NCBI GenBank assembly: GCA_017459725.1
Contig: JAFUCL010000095.1
Coordinates: forward strand, 1-35,750
Length of the DNA stretch: 35,750 nt
Direction: 5' to 3'
Source: Solobacterium sp.
Lineage (GTDB): Bacteria > Bacillota_I > Bacilli_A > Erysipelotrichales > Erysipelotrichaceae
This document shows, one piece after another, positions 14,888 through 23,415 of the stretch. The translations under genes and the position numbers were made by a program. The notes below the pieces were generated by a model, which had not been told where the DNA came from, did not search any database, and was given only the letters and a program-made list of their open reading frames with translations. Within the stretch, counting starts at the first letter, position 1, and each line of letters begins with the position of its first letter.

Positions 14888-17533
14888 TCAGTCTCTGATC
14901 AGACTTTCGAGTGTTTCAAACAGCTTCTCTGCCTGTACGGGCTTGCTCAGATGCGCATTCAGTCCGGCCTGCAGACTTCTCTGCACATCCTCATCAAACG
15001 CATTCGCAGTCAGTGCAATCACCGGCACTTCCTTGGCGTCTTTCCGGTCCATTGCCCTGATGGTTCTGGTTGCTTCAAGACCGTCCATTTCCGGCATCCG
15101 CATATCCATCAGCACCGCATCGTAGTATCCTTCTTCACTCGCCGCAAACTTATCCACGGCCTCTTTGCCGTTCACGGCATGATCCACCGTAATGCCCTTT
15201 GTTTCCAGAACCATCTCGATGATCTCCGCATTGATCTGCACATCTTCCGCAAGCAGGATCTTCCTGCCGTTCAGTTCGGCTTTATGGGTATTTCCTTTTC
15301 CGGTGCGTCTTGTCACAGCCGAAGAGAATTCATCCATGACCGTACCGGCAAACAGCGGCTTGGAGATGAAGCTGTCAACACCGGCCTGCAGCGCTTCTTC
15401 CAGCACATCATCCCAGCGGTAAGCCGTCAGGATAATAATCGCCGATTCATCACCGCAGATATTGCGGATCTGTCTGGTCGTCTCAATACCGTCCATCTCC
15501 GGCATCTGCCAGTCCACCAGAATAAGATTGTATGCCGTACGGCGGGCCTGCTGCATACGCACCTTTTCAACTGCCTCCGCACCGGAAAGCACCGTATCCG
15601 CACGGATACCCGCTTTTTCCAGTACAAGACGGGCATGTTCGCAGGCCACCGGATCATCATCCACAACCAGCACCTGCATATCCTCCGGTCTTACGGAAGT
15701 TGTTTCCTGTCCTTTGCGTTTCGATTCCTCCAGCGGAACGGTGACCGTGAAGACGGAGCCTTTGCCCTTTTCACTCTCCACGCTGATCTGCCCGTTCATC
15801 ATCTCCACGAAGCTCTTGGTAATGGACATGCCGAGACCCGAGCTTCCGTATTTGTTTGTGGTGGAATTGTCTTCCTGTGCAAACGAATCAAAGATATGCG
15901 GCAGGAATTCCCTGGACATACCGATGCCCGTATCACTGATTGTAAACTGCATGGCTGCCTTGCCGTCGAAGGATGCCGTACGCTTCACATCGAGGGTGAC
16001 ACTTCCGCCTTCAGGTGTGAACTTGACCGCATTGCCCAGGATATTGATAAGCACCTGCTTCAGCTTCATACTGTCGCCGACATAGTAGTCATCCACATCG
16101 CTGCTGATGAGGCAGTTGTACTCCAGACCTTTTTCGGCACACTGTCCGCCGAACATCGTGTTGATCGTTTCAATCAGCTTCGGGAATGAGAACTCTTCAT
16201 GTTTCAGAGTCATGCGTCCGGACTCGATCCGGGACATATCCAGGATATCGTTGATAAGACCCAGCAGATGATCTGCGGAAGCACCGATCTTTTCCAGATA
16301 GCCTCTGGTCTTCGGAGACAGACCGGGATCACTCAGTGCGATATTGTCCAGACCGATAATGGCATTCATCGGAGTGCGGATTTCATGCGACATATTCGAC
16401 AGGAAGGCTGTCTTGGCTTTGTTTGCCTCTTCCGCAGCCGTCAGGGCATCCGAAAGCACCTGGCTCTGCTGTTCCAGTTTTTCCTGCAGCGCGATGCGTC
16501 TTTCCAGCTCTTCCTGTTTGCCGCGCACTTCCGCTTCCGCCGTTTCACGTTCCAGTACAAGTCTGGCATTCTTTCTGCTCTCGGAAAGAATGTAAGCAAA
16601 GGCCAGTATGACTGCCAGCAGTGTCAGGACAGACTGCACAATACTCTTGTTGATGATGCCGGAAGAGATACTGGAGATCTGCTCACTGATCACGCTTTCC
16701 CGGATCAGATATGTAAGCAGCCAGTCGGTTCCGGCGACCGGTACATAGCTGAGGGTTTCCGTGATGCCTTTATAGGTGAAGGAAACAACACCCTTGTTTC
16801 CCTGTTCAAAGTCAGCTGCTACATGGTCAAAGCTGTATTCTCCTTCATACTGCGCGTTTTCCAGTGCTTCCAGAAGGTTGTCTTCCATGGCGAGACCGCC
16901 CAGGATCGTATCACTCAGGGCAACACCGTCTTTGGTGTAAAGGTTGCAGAAAGTGGAGTCATCCGGATTGGAATCCATGGAAACACCGGCAAGCATTTCC
17001 TGCATGTTGATTTCCATGAAGCAGACACTCAGTGTTTTGCCTTCAAACTGAAGCTGTACGGGAACCGCAATGATGACGGTCTTTTCCGGTGTGCGCAGAT
17101 TGAATACCGAAATACTCGGTTCACTGAGGGTGCGGTAATCAAAGTCATATTCATCGATGTTGTGCTGCCTGCCCTGCGAGGTGTAGATCACACCGTCCGT
17201 ATCCACAAATGCGAACTTATCCAGTGTATACAGTCTCTTCATGCGGGACTGGTATTCCTGCAGATTCTGCTCACTGCTGAGATCCTTCTCTTCCATGAGT
17301 TCGACGGCTGTTCTCAGATCACGGATACGGGTGCGCAGATTGTTTTCAATAACCTGTTCACGTCTTCCGGCCAGCTCGTCCAGATACAGCAGACTGACGG
17401 CACGCACGGCATTTTCATTGTCACGTTTGGCACTGCTTCCCATCCACAGTGTTCCCAGAAGCAGGAACACGGCTATGAGTATGGCGGCCGCCCTTGCAAA
17501 TGCGGTTGTATTATTTCTTTGCTGTTTTTTCAT
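14888..17533 (-). CDS. membrane hybrid histidine kinase with extracellular sensor and two receivers
   Basis: An 881-residue sensor kinase. Membrane helices at about 11-32 and 296-316 flank a roughly 260-residue extracellular domain that looks like a Cache sensor (FAFVDTDGVIYTSQG, and later WLLTYLIRESVISEQ). A coiled coil (about 325-372) leads to HisKA with SHEIRTPMN (phospho-His383). The ATPase domain has NILGNAVKFTP, DTGIGMS and SSGLGMSI. Two receivers follow: the first with VVDDD, Asp674 and Lys725, the second with LLAEDV, Asp810 and Lys864. All phosphorelay residues are present, but there is no HPt or DNA-binding domain. The ATG at 17533 has GAGGTGAT upstream. It is the first gene of the kinase pair and is divergent from the GntR-ABC operon. 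Confidence 0.93.
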   Translation of the reverse strand: MKKQQRNNTTAFARAAAILIAVFLLLGTLWMGSSAKRDNENAVRAVSLLYLDELAGRREQVIENNLRTRIRDLRTAVELMEEKDLSSEQNLQEYQSRMKRLYTLDKFAFVDTDGVIYTSQGRQHNIDEYDFDYRTLSEPSISVFNLRTPEKTVIIAVPVQLQFEGKTLSVCFMEINMQEMLAGVSMDSNPDDSTFCNLYTKDGVALSDTILGGLAMEDNLLEALENAQYEGEYSFDHVAADFEQGNKGVVSFTYKGITETLSYVPVAGTDWLLTYLIRESVISEQISSISSGIINKSIVQSVLTLLAVILAFAYILSESRKNARLVLERETAEAEVRGKQEELERRIALQEKLEQQSQVLSDALTAAEEANKAKTAFLSNMSHEIRTPMNAIIGLDNIALSDPGLSPKTRGYLEKIGASADHLLGLINDILDMSRIESGRMTLKHEEFSFPKLIETINTMFGGQCAEKGLEYNCLISSDVDDYYVGDSMKLKQVLINILGNAVKFTPEGGSVTLDVKRTASFDGKAAMQFTISDTGIGMSREFLPHIFDSFAQEDNSTTNKYGSSGLGMSITKSFVEMMNGQISVESEKGKGSVFTVTVPLEESKRKGQETTSVRPEDMQVLVVDDDPVACEHARLVLEKAGIRADTVLSGAEAVEKVRMQQARRTAYNLILVDWQMPEMDGIETTRQIRNICGDESAIIILTAYRWDDVLEEALQAGVDSFISKPLFAGTVMDEFSSAVTRRTGKGNTHKAELNGRKILLAEDVQINAEIIEMVLETKGITVDHAVNGKEAVDKFAASEEGYYDAVLMDMRMPEMDGLEATRTIRAMDRKDAKEVPVIALTANAFDEDVQRSLQAGLNAHLSKPVQAEKLFETLESLIRD

Positions 17534-17607
17534 CAGGCATCACCTCGGCGGAAAGCGCAGGCACAACAAAAATAACTCTGCACATAAAATGAGACATCAT
17601 TAACTTA

Positions 17608-17636
17608 ATTTTATTACCCGATTTATTATTTTTCCA
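17608..17636 (-). promoter_or_regulatory. possible promoter of the hybrid kinase operon
   Basis: On the minus strand TGGAAA (17636-17631; 4/6) and TAAAAT (17613-17608; 5/6) are 17 bases apart, giving a leader of about 70 bases before the kinase ATG. Nothing else in 17534-17640 stands out. Confidence 0.35.
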
Positions 17637-17665
17637 CTGAGCACACTTGGTTGTCTTACAAACAT

Positions 17666-17709
17666 ACTGTTTACAAACTGTAAATACTGTATATACTGTA
17701 TATATACAG
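17666..17709 (+). promoter_or_regulatory. promoter and operator cluster of the GntR-ABC operon
   Basis: TTTACA (17670-17675) and TATACT (17692-17697) are 16 bases apart and each match 5/6 of the consensus. ACTGT occurs at 17666, 17677, 17686 and 17695, with the last two inside a 9-bp tandem repeat (17685-17702). A perfect 14-bp palindrome, CTGTATATATACAG, covers 17696-17709, over the -10 and start site. This is where a YtrA-type repressor encoded by the first gene would be expected to bind its own operon. Confidence 0.65.
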
Positions 17710-17721
17710 AGGCGAACAGTT

Positions 17722-18102
17722 ATGAACATACTGATAGACAATCGCAGCGGTGTACCGATCTATACACAGATCTACACCCAGATCAGAAACCAGATCACGG
17801 AGGGTTCCGTAAAGGCCAACGATCCCCTGCCTTCCATCCGCAGTCTGGCCAAAGACCTGCGCATCAGCGTCATCACCACCAAGCGTGCATATGACGAACT
17901 GGAAAAAGACGGTTTCATCTATACCGTGGCGGGCAAAGGATGCTTCGCGGCAGAGATGAATACAGAACTTCTGCGTGAGGAAAAGCTGTGTCAGATCGAG
18001 CAGATGATGGAACAGATCCGTGATACAGCAAGCGTATGCGGTCTGCAGAAGGAAGACGTGCTGGAGATGTGGAATACCATCTGGGAGGAAAACAGACAAT
18101 GA
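17722..18102 (+). CDS. YtrA-subfamily GntR transcriptional regulator
   Basis: A 126-residue regulator with a GntR winged helix-turn-helix in residues about 10-75 (YTQIRNQITEGSVKANDPLP, then SIRSLAKDLRISVITTKRAY and DGFIYTVAGKGCF) and only a short helical tail for dimerisation. This length and layout mark the YtrA subfamily, whose members usually repress an adjacent ABC transporter operon until a cell-envelope antibiotic or other signal is present. The ATG at 17722 (GAGGC upstream) is chosen over a TTG-initiated extension to 17647, because that extension would run through the promoter and operator repeats. Its stop overlaps the ABC ATPase start (ATGA). Confidence 0.93.
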   Translation: MNILIDNRSGVPIYTQIYTQIRNQITEGSVKANDPLPSIRSLAKDLRISVITTKRAYDELEKDGFIYTVAGKGCFAAEMNTELLREEKLCQIEQMMEQIRDTASVCGLQKEDVLEMWNTIWEENRQ

Positions 18103-18947
18103 ACGCACTTGAGATGAATCATGTCACCAAGTCATACGGCAGCTTTACCCTGAATGACATCTGTCTGAGCCTGCCGCAGGGAACCATCATGGGTCTGGTC
18201 GGTGAAAACGGAGCCGGCAAGACAACCTGTCTGAAACTGCTGCTCGGCATCATTACAGCTGACAGCGGCGCCCTGCGTCTTCTCGACTGTGACAATCCCC
18301 GTGCCCACCGGGAAGTCATGGAAAGAATCGGTGTGGTCATGGATGATGTCAAGCTTCCGCCAACGCTGAAGATGAATGAGATTGGCGGTATCATGGCCGG
18401 CATCTATAAACAGTGGGATGCGGAATACTTCAATCGTCTGTGCACACAGATGCATATACCGGCAGATACGAAGTTCTCACAGCTCTCCCGTGGAAACAGG
18501 ATGAAGGCAGGCATTGCCTGTGCCCTTTCACACAATCCCGAACTGCTGATCCTGGATGAAGCGACCAGCGGTCTTGATCCGGTGGCCCGTGATGAGCTGC
18601 TGGATGTACTGCTGGAATTCACCCGTGATGAGAAGCATTCGGTCCTGATGTCTTCCCATATTGTCAGCGACCTGGAAAAAGTATGCGACTATATCACATT
18701 CCTGCATGAAGGAAAGCTGATTCTCAGCGAAGAAAAGGATGTTCTGAAAGAGTCTTACGGTGTCTTTCACTGCACACCGGCGCAGCTTGCCGAGCTGAAC
18801 CGCAACGACATCACCGGCAGCCGTGAAACCGCCTACGGCTGTGAAGTCATTATGCCCAAAGACAAGATTCCGGCCGGATTCAGCAGTGAACCGGTTGATC
18901 TTGAAGAACTGTTTGTACTGATGGTCAAAGGAGAAAAACACGTATGA
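18099..18947 (+). CDS. ABC transporter ATP-binding protein
   Basis: A 282-residue ATPase of the YtrB/CcmA-like group that powers the membrane partner encoded next. Walker A is GENGAGKT (residues 35-42), the signature is LSRGNRM (129-135) instead of the textbook LSGGQ, as is common in this group, Walker B is LLILDEA (149-155), and the H-loop is in SSHIVSDLE. The C-terminal ~70 residues are a variable tail. The start at 18099 has GGGAGG upstream, and both ends overlap neighbouring genes by ATGA, so regulator, ATPase and permease are translationally coupled. The cargo is unknown; relatives protect against bacitracin-like or other membrane-active compounds, or move lipids. Confidence 0.93.
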   Translation: MNALEMNHVTKSYGSFTLNDICLSLPQGTIMGLVGENGAGKTTCLKLLLGIITADSGALRLLDCDNPRAHREVMERIGVVMDDVKLPPTLKMNEIGGIMAGIYKQWDAEYFNRLCTQMHIPADTKFSQLSRGNRMKAGIACALSHNPELLILDEATSGLDPVARDELLDVLLEFTRDEKHSVLMSSHIVSDLEKVCDYITFLHEGKLILSEEKDVLKESYGVFHCTPAQLAELNRNDITGSRETAYGCEVIMPKDKIPAGFSSEPVDLEELFVLMVKGEKHV

Positions 18948-19576
18948 AAGGCCTGATCAGAAAAGATCTGCTGCAGATATCCCGCACATACTATACATTC
19001 CTGCTGATATCACTTCTGTTCATTGTCCTCAGTGCAGTGCAGCCGGACAATACCTTCTTCGCTGTTTATGGTATGTTCCTGATGTGTACACTGGTATCAA
19101 CCCTGCAGAATCTCGATGAAGCCGGCGGCTGGGCAGCTTACTGTGATACCCTTCCGGTATCCCGGAACATGCAGGTCAATGAGAAATATATCTTTGCCCT
19201 TCTGCTTTCACTTGCATATATCGTTCTGTATCTGATTGCCTCGGTTGTGGGATCCCTGATCCGCGGAAACCTGGTGCTGCCGCAGCTGTTTGCCACATGC
19301 ATGGTAATGGTGATGATGGGGATGATCGGCACAGCCATATCCCTGGGTATGTCATTTGCCTACGGTATGCAGAAAAGCCAGCTGGCACGCATTATTACGA
19401 TTGCAGTGATCGTGTCCCTGGGTATGCTGGTGCTCAACTACAGCAGTGTGCCGGTGCAGATCATTGCCGGGATGAACCAGTTCGTTCTTACGGCGGGGAT
19501 GATTCTGGCCAGTGTTGTGATCCTGGCGGGAAGCTGGAAATTCGCCCAGTACAAATATGAAAAAAGGGACCTGTAA
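18944..19576 (+). CDS. ABC-2 type transporter permease
   Basis: A 210-residue integral membrane protein with about six hydrophobic helices, of the short ABC-2 permease type. It starts MKGLIRKDLLQISRTYYTFL, the usual cytoplasmic lead-in (K-D-L) of this family. Helices follow at about 20-40, 45-60, 82-100, 110-140, 148-168 and 175-198, and a Lys/Arg-rich end (YKYEKRDL) lies in the cytoplasm. It should pair with the ATPase made from the preceding gene. The start is coupled by an ATGA overlap, and a strong terminator closes the operon 12 bases after the stop. Confidence 0.88.
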   Translation: MKGLIRKDLLQISRTYYTFLLISLLFIVLSAVQPDNTFFAVYGMFLMCTLVSTLQNLDEAGGWAAYCDTLPVSRNMQVNEKYIFALLLSLAYIVLYLIASVVGSLIRGNLVLPQLFATCMVMVMMGMIGTAISLGMSFAYGMQKSQLARIITIAVIVSLGMLVLNYSSVPVQIIAGMNQFVLTAGMILASVVILAGSWKFAQYKYEKRDL

Positions 19577-19588
19577 CTGATCCCTCTG

Positions 19589-19616
19589 AGCAGTGCTGTA
19601 AAGGCACTGCTTTTTA
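19589..19616 (+). terminator. intrinsic terminator of the GntR-ABC operon
   Basis: A perfect 8-bp stem (19589-19596 with 19604-19611), 7-base loop and TTTTAT tail on the plus strand. The minus-strand gene ending at 19614 gets no T tract from it. Confidence 0.85.
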
Positions 19617-21287
19617 TGTCGCGATGGCAAACGCACTGCCGATCAGCAGAACCAGTAATGTCACAACCAGGAACGTGATAAGACCGCCTGCCCGGAGAAA
19701 ATCCCGCAGTGTGAATTTTTCTCCCTTCGCATCAGTTTCACCGATACCGAACATCGTCAGGATACCGGCTCTGCGGGAAGCAGCGTTTCCGATCAGCTTA
19801 TTCGGCTTTGTGCGCAGATCATAGATATACGGCTTTTCATAGTATCCCTGCCGCATGCCTTTGGTCAGATACAGAATGCACAGGAACGCACCGATGCAGT
19901 ACCAGGCTGCACCATAGCCGATTTTGAAGTTGTCGAAGAATTTCTCGTTGGTTCCGTCGATTGCCGCCAGCCGGATCAATGCCGCAAACGGCACCGGCAG
20001 GAAGAATGTTATAAGCATCCTGACAAGACTGCCGATGACACGTCCCACGGTCCAGAACAGCAGCCGGACAGGTATCGTTTCCCCGGTCTTGGGATCCCTC
20101 TCGAAGAATACCGGTGTATTGTCAAACGGATTCTTCAGGGCATCCCTGCCTTCGGTGATATGCAGTTCTTCGTCTTCACGCACGGCCGCCGACCTTCTGC
20201 CCGAGTAAATGACATTGCGGATCAGCGGTTCCCTGCCGACACTGTATATGCTGAAAAACAGAAGTGCGAACACACTGCCGAACAGGAATACGGCTTCCGG
20301 ATTGAACCTGTACGGTATGCTCAGAAGCACGGTCGCAAGCACTGTCAGGAAGGCCGGTTCAATCACCCACGGATACGAAATTGATCTGCGGTGCATGGAA
20401 ACAGACACACGTCCCGTCTGTCCGTTGCATGCCGCATCCAGTTCATTTGTGTGTATGAAGTATACCGGCAGAAGCGTATACACCGACATAAGTGTGCCGG
20501 GGTTTACATGCACGGAGATACCGGTCGTATCCATGACCTGTTCCATGCGCGGACGGAAAGCCGCCTCGGTCTCTGTAACCACTCTCTGTGTGACTTCCTT
20601 GTCTGACACATCCGCAAAGCGCACTTTGTGTCCGGCCACAAATCCGTGTTCATACAGCTGTGCCGCATCCCAGTCAAACGGTTCCATACCGTCCAGCACC
20701 TGGTTATCCAGCATGGCCACGGAAGTGACCGCAGCCCCTTCCAGGAAGCCCCCGAACTTAAACGTTCTGATGGTACTGTCACGGTCCACCGTGCCGGTGA
20801 CCGGTCCTCTGACCAGCTGATACGGCAGATAGTATCCCCGGATATGATCCAGATTCTTTTTCAGCTTTCTGCCTTCCGGCACCAGGGTATGTTTATCCGC
20901 CCAGTCGGAAAGTCGCGCTTTCGCTTCACTTTCTGTTAATACAAACGGAATGACAAGATCCGGCAGCTGCGAGGGCTTGAGCAGTTCCCTGCGGATCAGT
21001 TTGGACCCGCAGAAATCACAGTTTGCGGAAGCTTCACCGGCCCCGAACTCAACCACCGCACCGCAGCCTGTACAGGCATACTGCACGGCTTTACTGCCTT
21101 CTTTGCGGGCAGTACGGCTGTTCTTCTGCAGCACCTTCCATTTCAGCACACGGTCGCTGGCATCCTCAATACCGGTTGTTTCACCGCAGTTGGGACAGCG
21201 GTATGTCTGTCTGACAATATCAAAACCGGCCGGAGCACCGCAGTTCCGGCAGTATATACGCAACGGAAGATTATCGGGCATACGCAT
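19614..21287 (-). CDS. membrane protein with N-terminal double zinc ribbon
   Basis: About 557 residues. Two zinc-ribbon units lie near the N terminus: YCRNCGAP...YRCPNCGE (about residues 12-37) and YACTGCGA...CDFCGSK (about 69-98), the TFIIB-type pattern with four Cys each. A soluble middle domain follows (YYLPYQLVRGPVTGTVDRDS and related), and then about five membrane helices in the C-terminal half (near 310-325, 332-352, 440-460, 475-495 and 535-553). Function is unknown. Similar zinc-ribbon membrane proteins occur in Bacilli next to phage-shock or envelope-stress genes, but that link is not visible here. The start may be the ATG at 21287 or 21281; a GTG at 21290 is also in frame. The promoter sits only about 15 bases upstream. 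Confidence 0.75.
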   Translation of the reverse strand: MRMPDNLPLRIYCRNCGAPAGFDIVRQTYRCPNCGETTGIEDASDRVLKWKVLQKNSRTARKEGSKAVQYACTGCGAVVEFGAGEASANCDFCGSKLIRRELLKPSQLPDLVIPFVLTESEAKARLSDWADKHTLVPEGRKLKKNLDHIRGYYLPYQLVRGPVTGTVDRDSTIRTFKFGGFLEGAAVTSVAMLDNQVLDGMEPFDWDAAQLYEHGFVAGHKVRFADVSDKEVTQRVVTETEAAFRPRMEQVMDTTGISVHVNPGTLMSVYTLLPVYFIHTNELDAACNGQTGRVSVSMHRRSISYPWVIEPAFLTVLATVLLSIPYRFNPEAVFLFGSVFALLFFSIYSVGREPLIRNVIYSGRRSAAVREDEELHITEGRDALKNPFDNTPVFFERDPKTGETIPVRLLFWTVGRVIGSLVRMLITFFLPVPFAALIRLAAIDGTNEKFFDNFKIGYGAAWYCIGAFLCILYLTKGMRQGYYEKPYIYDLRTKPNKLIGNAASRRAGILTMFGIGETDAKGEKFTLRDFLRAGGLITFLVVTLLVLLIGSAFAIAT

Positions 21288-21302
21288 CACCGCCTTTTAC
21301 AA

Positions 21303-21311
21303 ATTATAGCA
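21303..21311 (-). promoter_or_regulatory. extended -10 promoter of the zinc-ribbon gene
   Basis: On the minus strand TGC precedes a perfect TATAAT (21308-21303) in the 38-base gap after the SDR gene. No convincing -35 is present. The transcript would start near 21296, so its 5' leader would be only 9-15 bases and just include AAGG. Confidence 0.6.
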
Positions 21312-21328
21312 TTTGTCAGACATGCTTA

Positions 21329-22033
21329 CTACAGGTCAAGTTTCCACCCGTGATCGCCATGATAGATCATCAGCTTTGTCATACCGCCGTCAATGCAGAT
21401 GTTTTCACCGGTGATGAATCCTGCTTTATCCGAGCAGAGATACAGCACCATATCCGCAATATCACGCGGTGTGCCTACCCTGCCGCAGGGCTGCTGCACG
21501 GCATCAGGTCCTTCATATACTCTGTAATCCGTGTCAATCCAGCCCGGGGATACGGAGTTGACTCTTACTCTGCCGGCCAGCGATACTGCCAATGCATGCG
21601 TCAGTGCCGCAATGCCTCCCTTGGCTGCGGTATAGCTTTCCGTCTGCGGCTGGCTCATGCGGTCACGTGAAGACGATATGTTCACGATGGAAGCACCTTC
21701 CCGGAAATACGGCATGAAGAGTTTGGTCAGGTAGAACGGTGCGCTTACACCCACTGCCAGTGCATACCGGAATTCTTCATACGTGCATTCATTGATGCCC
21801 TTCATAAGCGGAAGCGCATTGTTGATGAGGCAGTCAATACCGCCGCTTTTACTGATGACATACTGTGCAAACTGCTCCAGCACGGCTTGATCGGCGATAT
21901 CCCCGACATAGTGATCCCCTGCTGCTATATCAATCACATATACTTCGTAACCGAGATCCCGGAAGGAATCCGCAATGCATAAACCTATACCGTGAGCGCC
22001 GCCGGTTACCACGGCTGTCTTTTTCTTTTCCAT
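21329..22033 (-). CDS. SDR family NAD(P)-dependent oxidoreductase
   Basis: A 234-residue classical short-chain dehydrogenase. The cofactor motif TGGAHGIG lies at residues 11-18, Asp35 in the VIDIAAGD strand suggests a preference for NAD over NADP, NNA comes at about 72, the catalytic Ser is in NISSSRDR, and YTAAK supplies the Tyr and Lys. PGWIDTDYR and the C-terminal GENICIDGGMTKL complete the family pattern. The substrate is not predictable. AAGGAG lies just before the ATG at 22033. It follows pyrI after a hairpin without a good U tract, so some read-through from the pyrimidine operon is possible. Nothing links it to pyrimidine metabolism. Confidence 0.92.
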   Translation of the reverse strand: MEKKKTAVVTGGAHGIGLCIADSFRDLGYEVYVIDIAAGDHYVGDIADQAVLEQFAQYVISKSGGIDCLINNALPLMKGINECTYEEFRYALAVGVSAPFYLTKLFMPYFREGASIVNISSSRDRMSQPQTESYTAAKGGIAALTHALAVSLAGRVRVNSVSPGWIDTDYRVYEGPDAVQQPCGRVGTPRDIADMVLYLCSDKAGFITGENICIDGGMTKLMIYHGDHGWKLDL

Positions 22034-22049
22034 ACATGCTCCTTTACGA

Positions 22050-22070
22050 AAGCCCGGTAAACCCGGGCTT
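22050..22070 (-). terminator. hairpin after pyrI
   Basis: An 8-bp GC-rich stem (22050-22057 with 22063-22070) with a 5-base loop lies 5 bases after the pyrI stop. On the minus strand the tail is only TCGTAAAG, so it is a weak or factor-assisted terminator, or an mRNA-stabilising 3' hairpin. Confidence 0.5.
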
Positions 22071-22075
22071 CGTTG

Positions 22076-22495
22076 TTATCCGTCGTATTTTGTTTCGCAG
22101 TAGATGCAGCGGTAGACTTTCTCGGCACGGTTGGTCAGCCGGAATACATGCGGCAGCTCCTGTTCCGTACTGGTGATGCAGCGGGGATTCTTGCACTTGA
22201 TGACGTTCGTCAGCTGTTCCGGCAGTGAAATCGTCCGCTTCTCAATCAGTTTCTCATCCTTGATGATGTTGATCGTAACACCCGGATCCACATAGCCGAT
22301 CAGATCGAGATTGATCGGTACATCCGCATCGATCTTGATGATGTCCTTGCGTCCTGTCTTGGTGCTGTGCACATTCTTGATAATGGCTACCGAGCAGTCC
22401 AGATCTCCCAGATTCAGCAGTTCATACAGCTTCATCGCATTGCCGGCAGTGATATGGTCAATGACAATACCGTTTGTAATGGAATCAATATTCAT
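22076..22495 (-). CDS. pyrI: aspartate carbamoyltransferase regulatory chain
   Basis: 139 residues. It binds the catalytic PyrB trimers and carries the allosteric nucleotide site, so that CTP/UTP or ATP tune the first committed step. The N-terminal part has the KLYELLN and [33 protein letters not shown] allosteric core (in pieces, about 22-78). The C-terminal zinc site is intact: Cys101, Cys106, Cys130 and Cys133, which hold the contact with PyrB. It is slightly shorter than the ~153 residues of E. coli PyrI. The start overlaps the pyrB stop (ATGA) with GGAGGAGG upstream, giving coupled synthesis of the two subunits. Confidence 0.95.
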   Translation of the reverse strand: MNIDSITNGIVIDHITAGNAMKLYELLNLGDLDCSVAIIKNVHSTKTGRKDIIKIDADVPINLDLIGYVDPGVTINIIKDEKLIEKRTISLPEQLTNVIKCKNPRCITSTEQELPHVFRLTNRAEKVYRCIYCETKYDG

Positions 22496-23412
22496 GCTTT
22501 TGCCTCCTCCAGCAGTTTCATGATCAGTGCCATGCGGATATATTTACCATTCAGCACCTGCTTGAAATACGCAGCACGGGGATCCTTGTCCACGGCTACA
22601 CTGATCTCGTTGACACGCGGCAGCGGATGCATGATGATCAGATCCTTCTTCGCGTTTTCGAGCTTTCTGGGTTCGAGAATATAGCTGTCCTTAAGACGCA
22701 GGTAGTCTTCTTCGTTGAAGAAGCGCTCTCTCTGCACTCTGGTCATGTACAGGGCATCCAGCTCCGGCATGACTTCCTCAAGGCTTGTTGTCTGCACATA
22801 CGGAATATTGTTCTGCTGCAGGACATCCTTCTTGACGTAGCTCGGCAGTTTCAGCTCTTCCGGTGAAACCAGCACAACCTTGATGCCTGTATACCGTGAC
22901 AGTGCACTGATCAGGGAATGCACGGTTCTGCCGAATTTCAGGTCACCGCAGAAACCTACGGTCAGGTTGTTCAGGGTGCCCTTTTCACGCTGAATGGTAA
23001 GCAGGTCGGTCAGGGTCTGGGTCGGATGGTTGTGACCGCCGTCACCGGCATTGATGACCGGTACAGTCGCATTCATTGCGGCTACATACGGAGCGCCTTC
23101 CTTGGGATGACGCATGGCAATGATATCCGCATAGCAGCTGACTGCTCTTACCGTATCCGCAACGCTTTCTCCTTTGGCAGCGGAAGAACTGGTAGCTTCG
23201 GAAAAGCCAAGCACACTGCCGCCGAGTTCCAGCATGGCCGCTTCAAAGCTCAGTCTGGTCCTGGTGGACGGTTCGAAGAAGAGGGTTGCCAGTTTCTTTC
23301 TTTTGCATGCTTCGGCATATTTGTCCGGGTCGGCAATGATATCATTGGCAACCGCAATCAGTTCGTCGATCTCTTCTACGGAGAGATCCAGAATATTGAT
23401 CAGACTGCGCAT
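22492..23412 (-). CDS. pyrB: aspartate carbamoyltransferase catalytic subunit
   Basis: Condenses carbamoyl phosphate with aspartate to carbamoyl aspartate. The 306-residue product has the carbamoyl-phosphate site [12 protein letters not shown] (residues 46-57), AKGESVADT with the loop Lys, HPTQTLTDL, the aspartate-binding TRVQRERF and the C-terminal HPLPRVNEI. The length matches E. coli PyrB (311), and the presence of pyrI indicates the dodecameric, allosteric class. AAAGGAG precedes the ATG at 23412, and pyrE ends 3 bases upstream. Unlike in Bacillus, where pyrB is near the front of the operon, here it is next to last. Confidence 0.97.
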   Translation of the reverse strand: MRSLINILDLSVEEIDELIAVANDIIADPDKYAEACKRKKLATLFFEPSTRTRLSFEAAMLELGGSVLGFSEATSSSAAKGESVADTVRAVSCYADIIAMRHPKEGAPYVAAMNATVPVINAGDGGHNHPTQTLTDLLTIQREKGTLNNLTVGFCGDLKFGRTVHSLISALSRYTGIKVVLVSPEELKLPSYVKKDVLQQNNIPYVQTTSLEEVMPELDALYMTRVQRERFFNEEDYLRLKDSYILEPRKLENAKKDLIIMHPLPRVNEISVAVDKDPRAAYFKQVLNGKYIRMALIMKLLEEAKA

Positions 23413-23415
23413 AGA

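Noticed and set aside
16199..17575. 458-codon open frame on the plus strand opposite the membrane hybrid kinase
   Set aside because: The opposite frame encodes an intact sensor kinase; this one has no family resemblance and runs past the kinase start without a promoter or ribosome site.
17646..17721. A-T repeats before the GntR gene as a CRISPR or tandem-repeat locus
   Set aside because: Units are only 5-9 bases, overlap a promoter and stop at the ribosome site, which fits an operator cluster.
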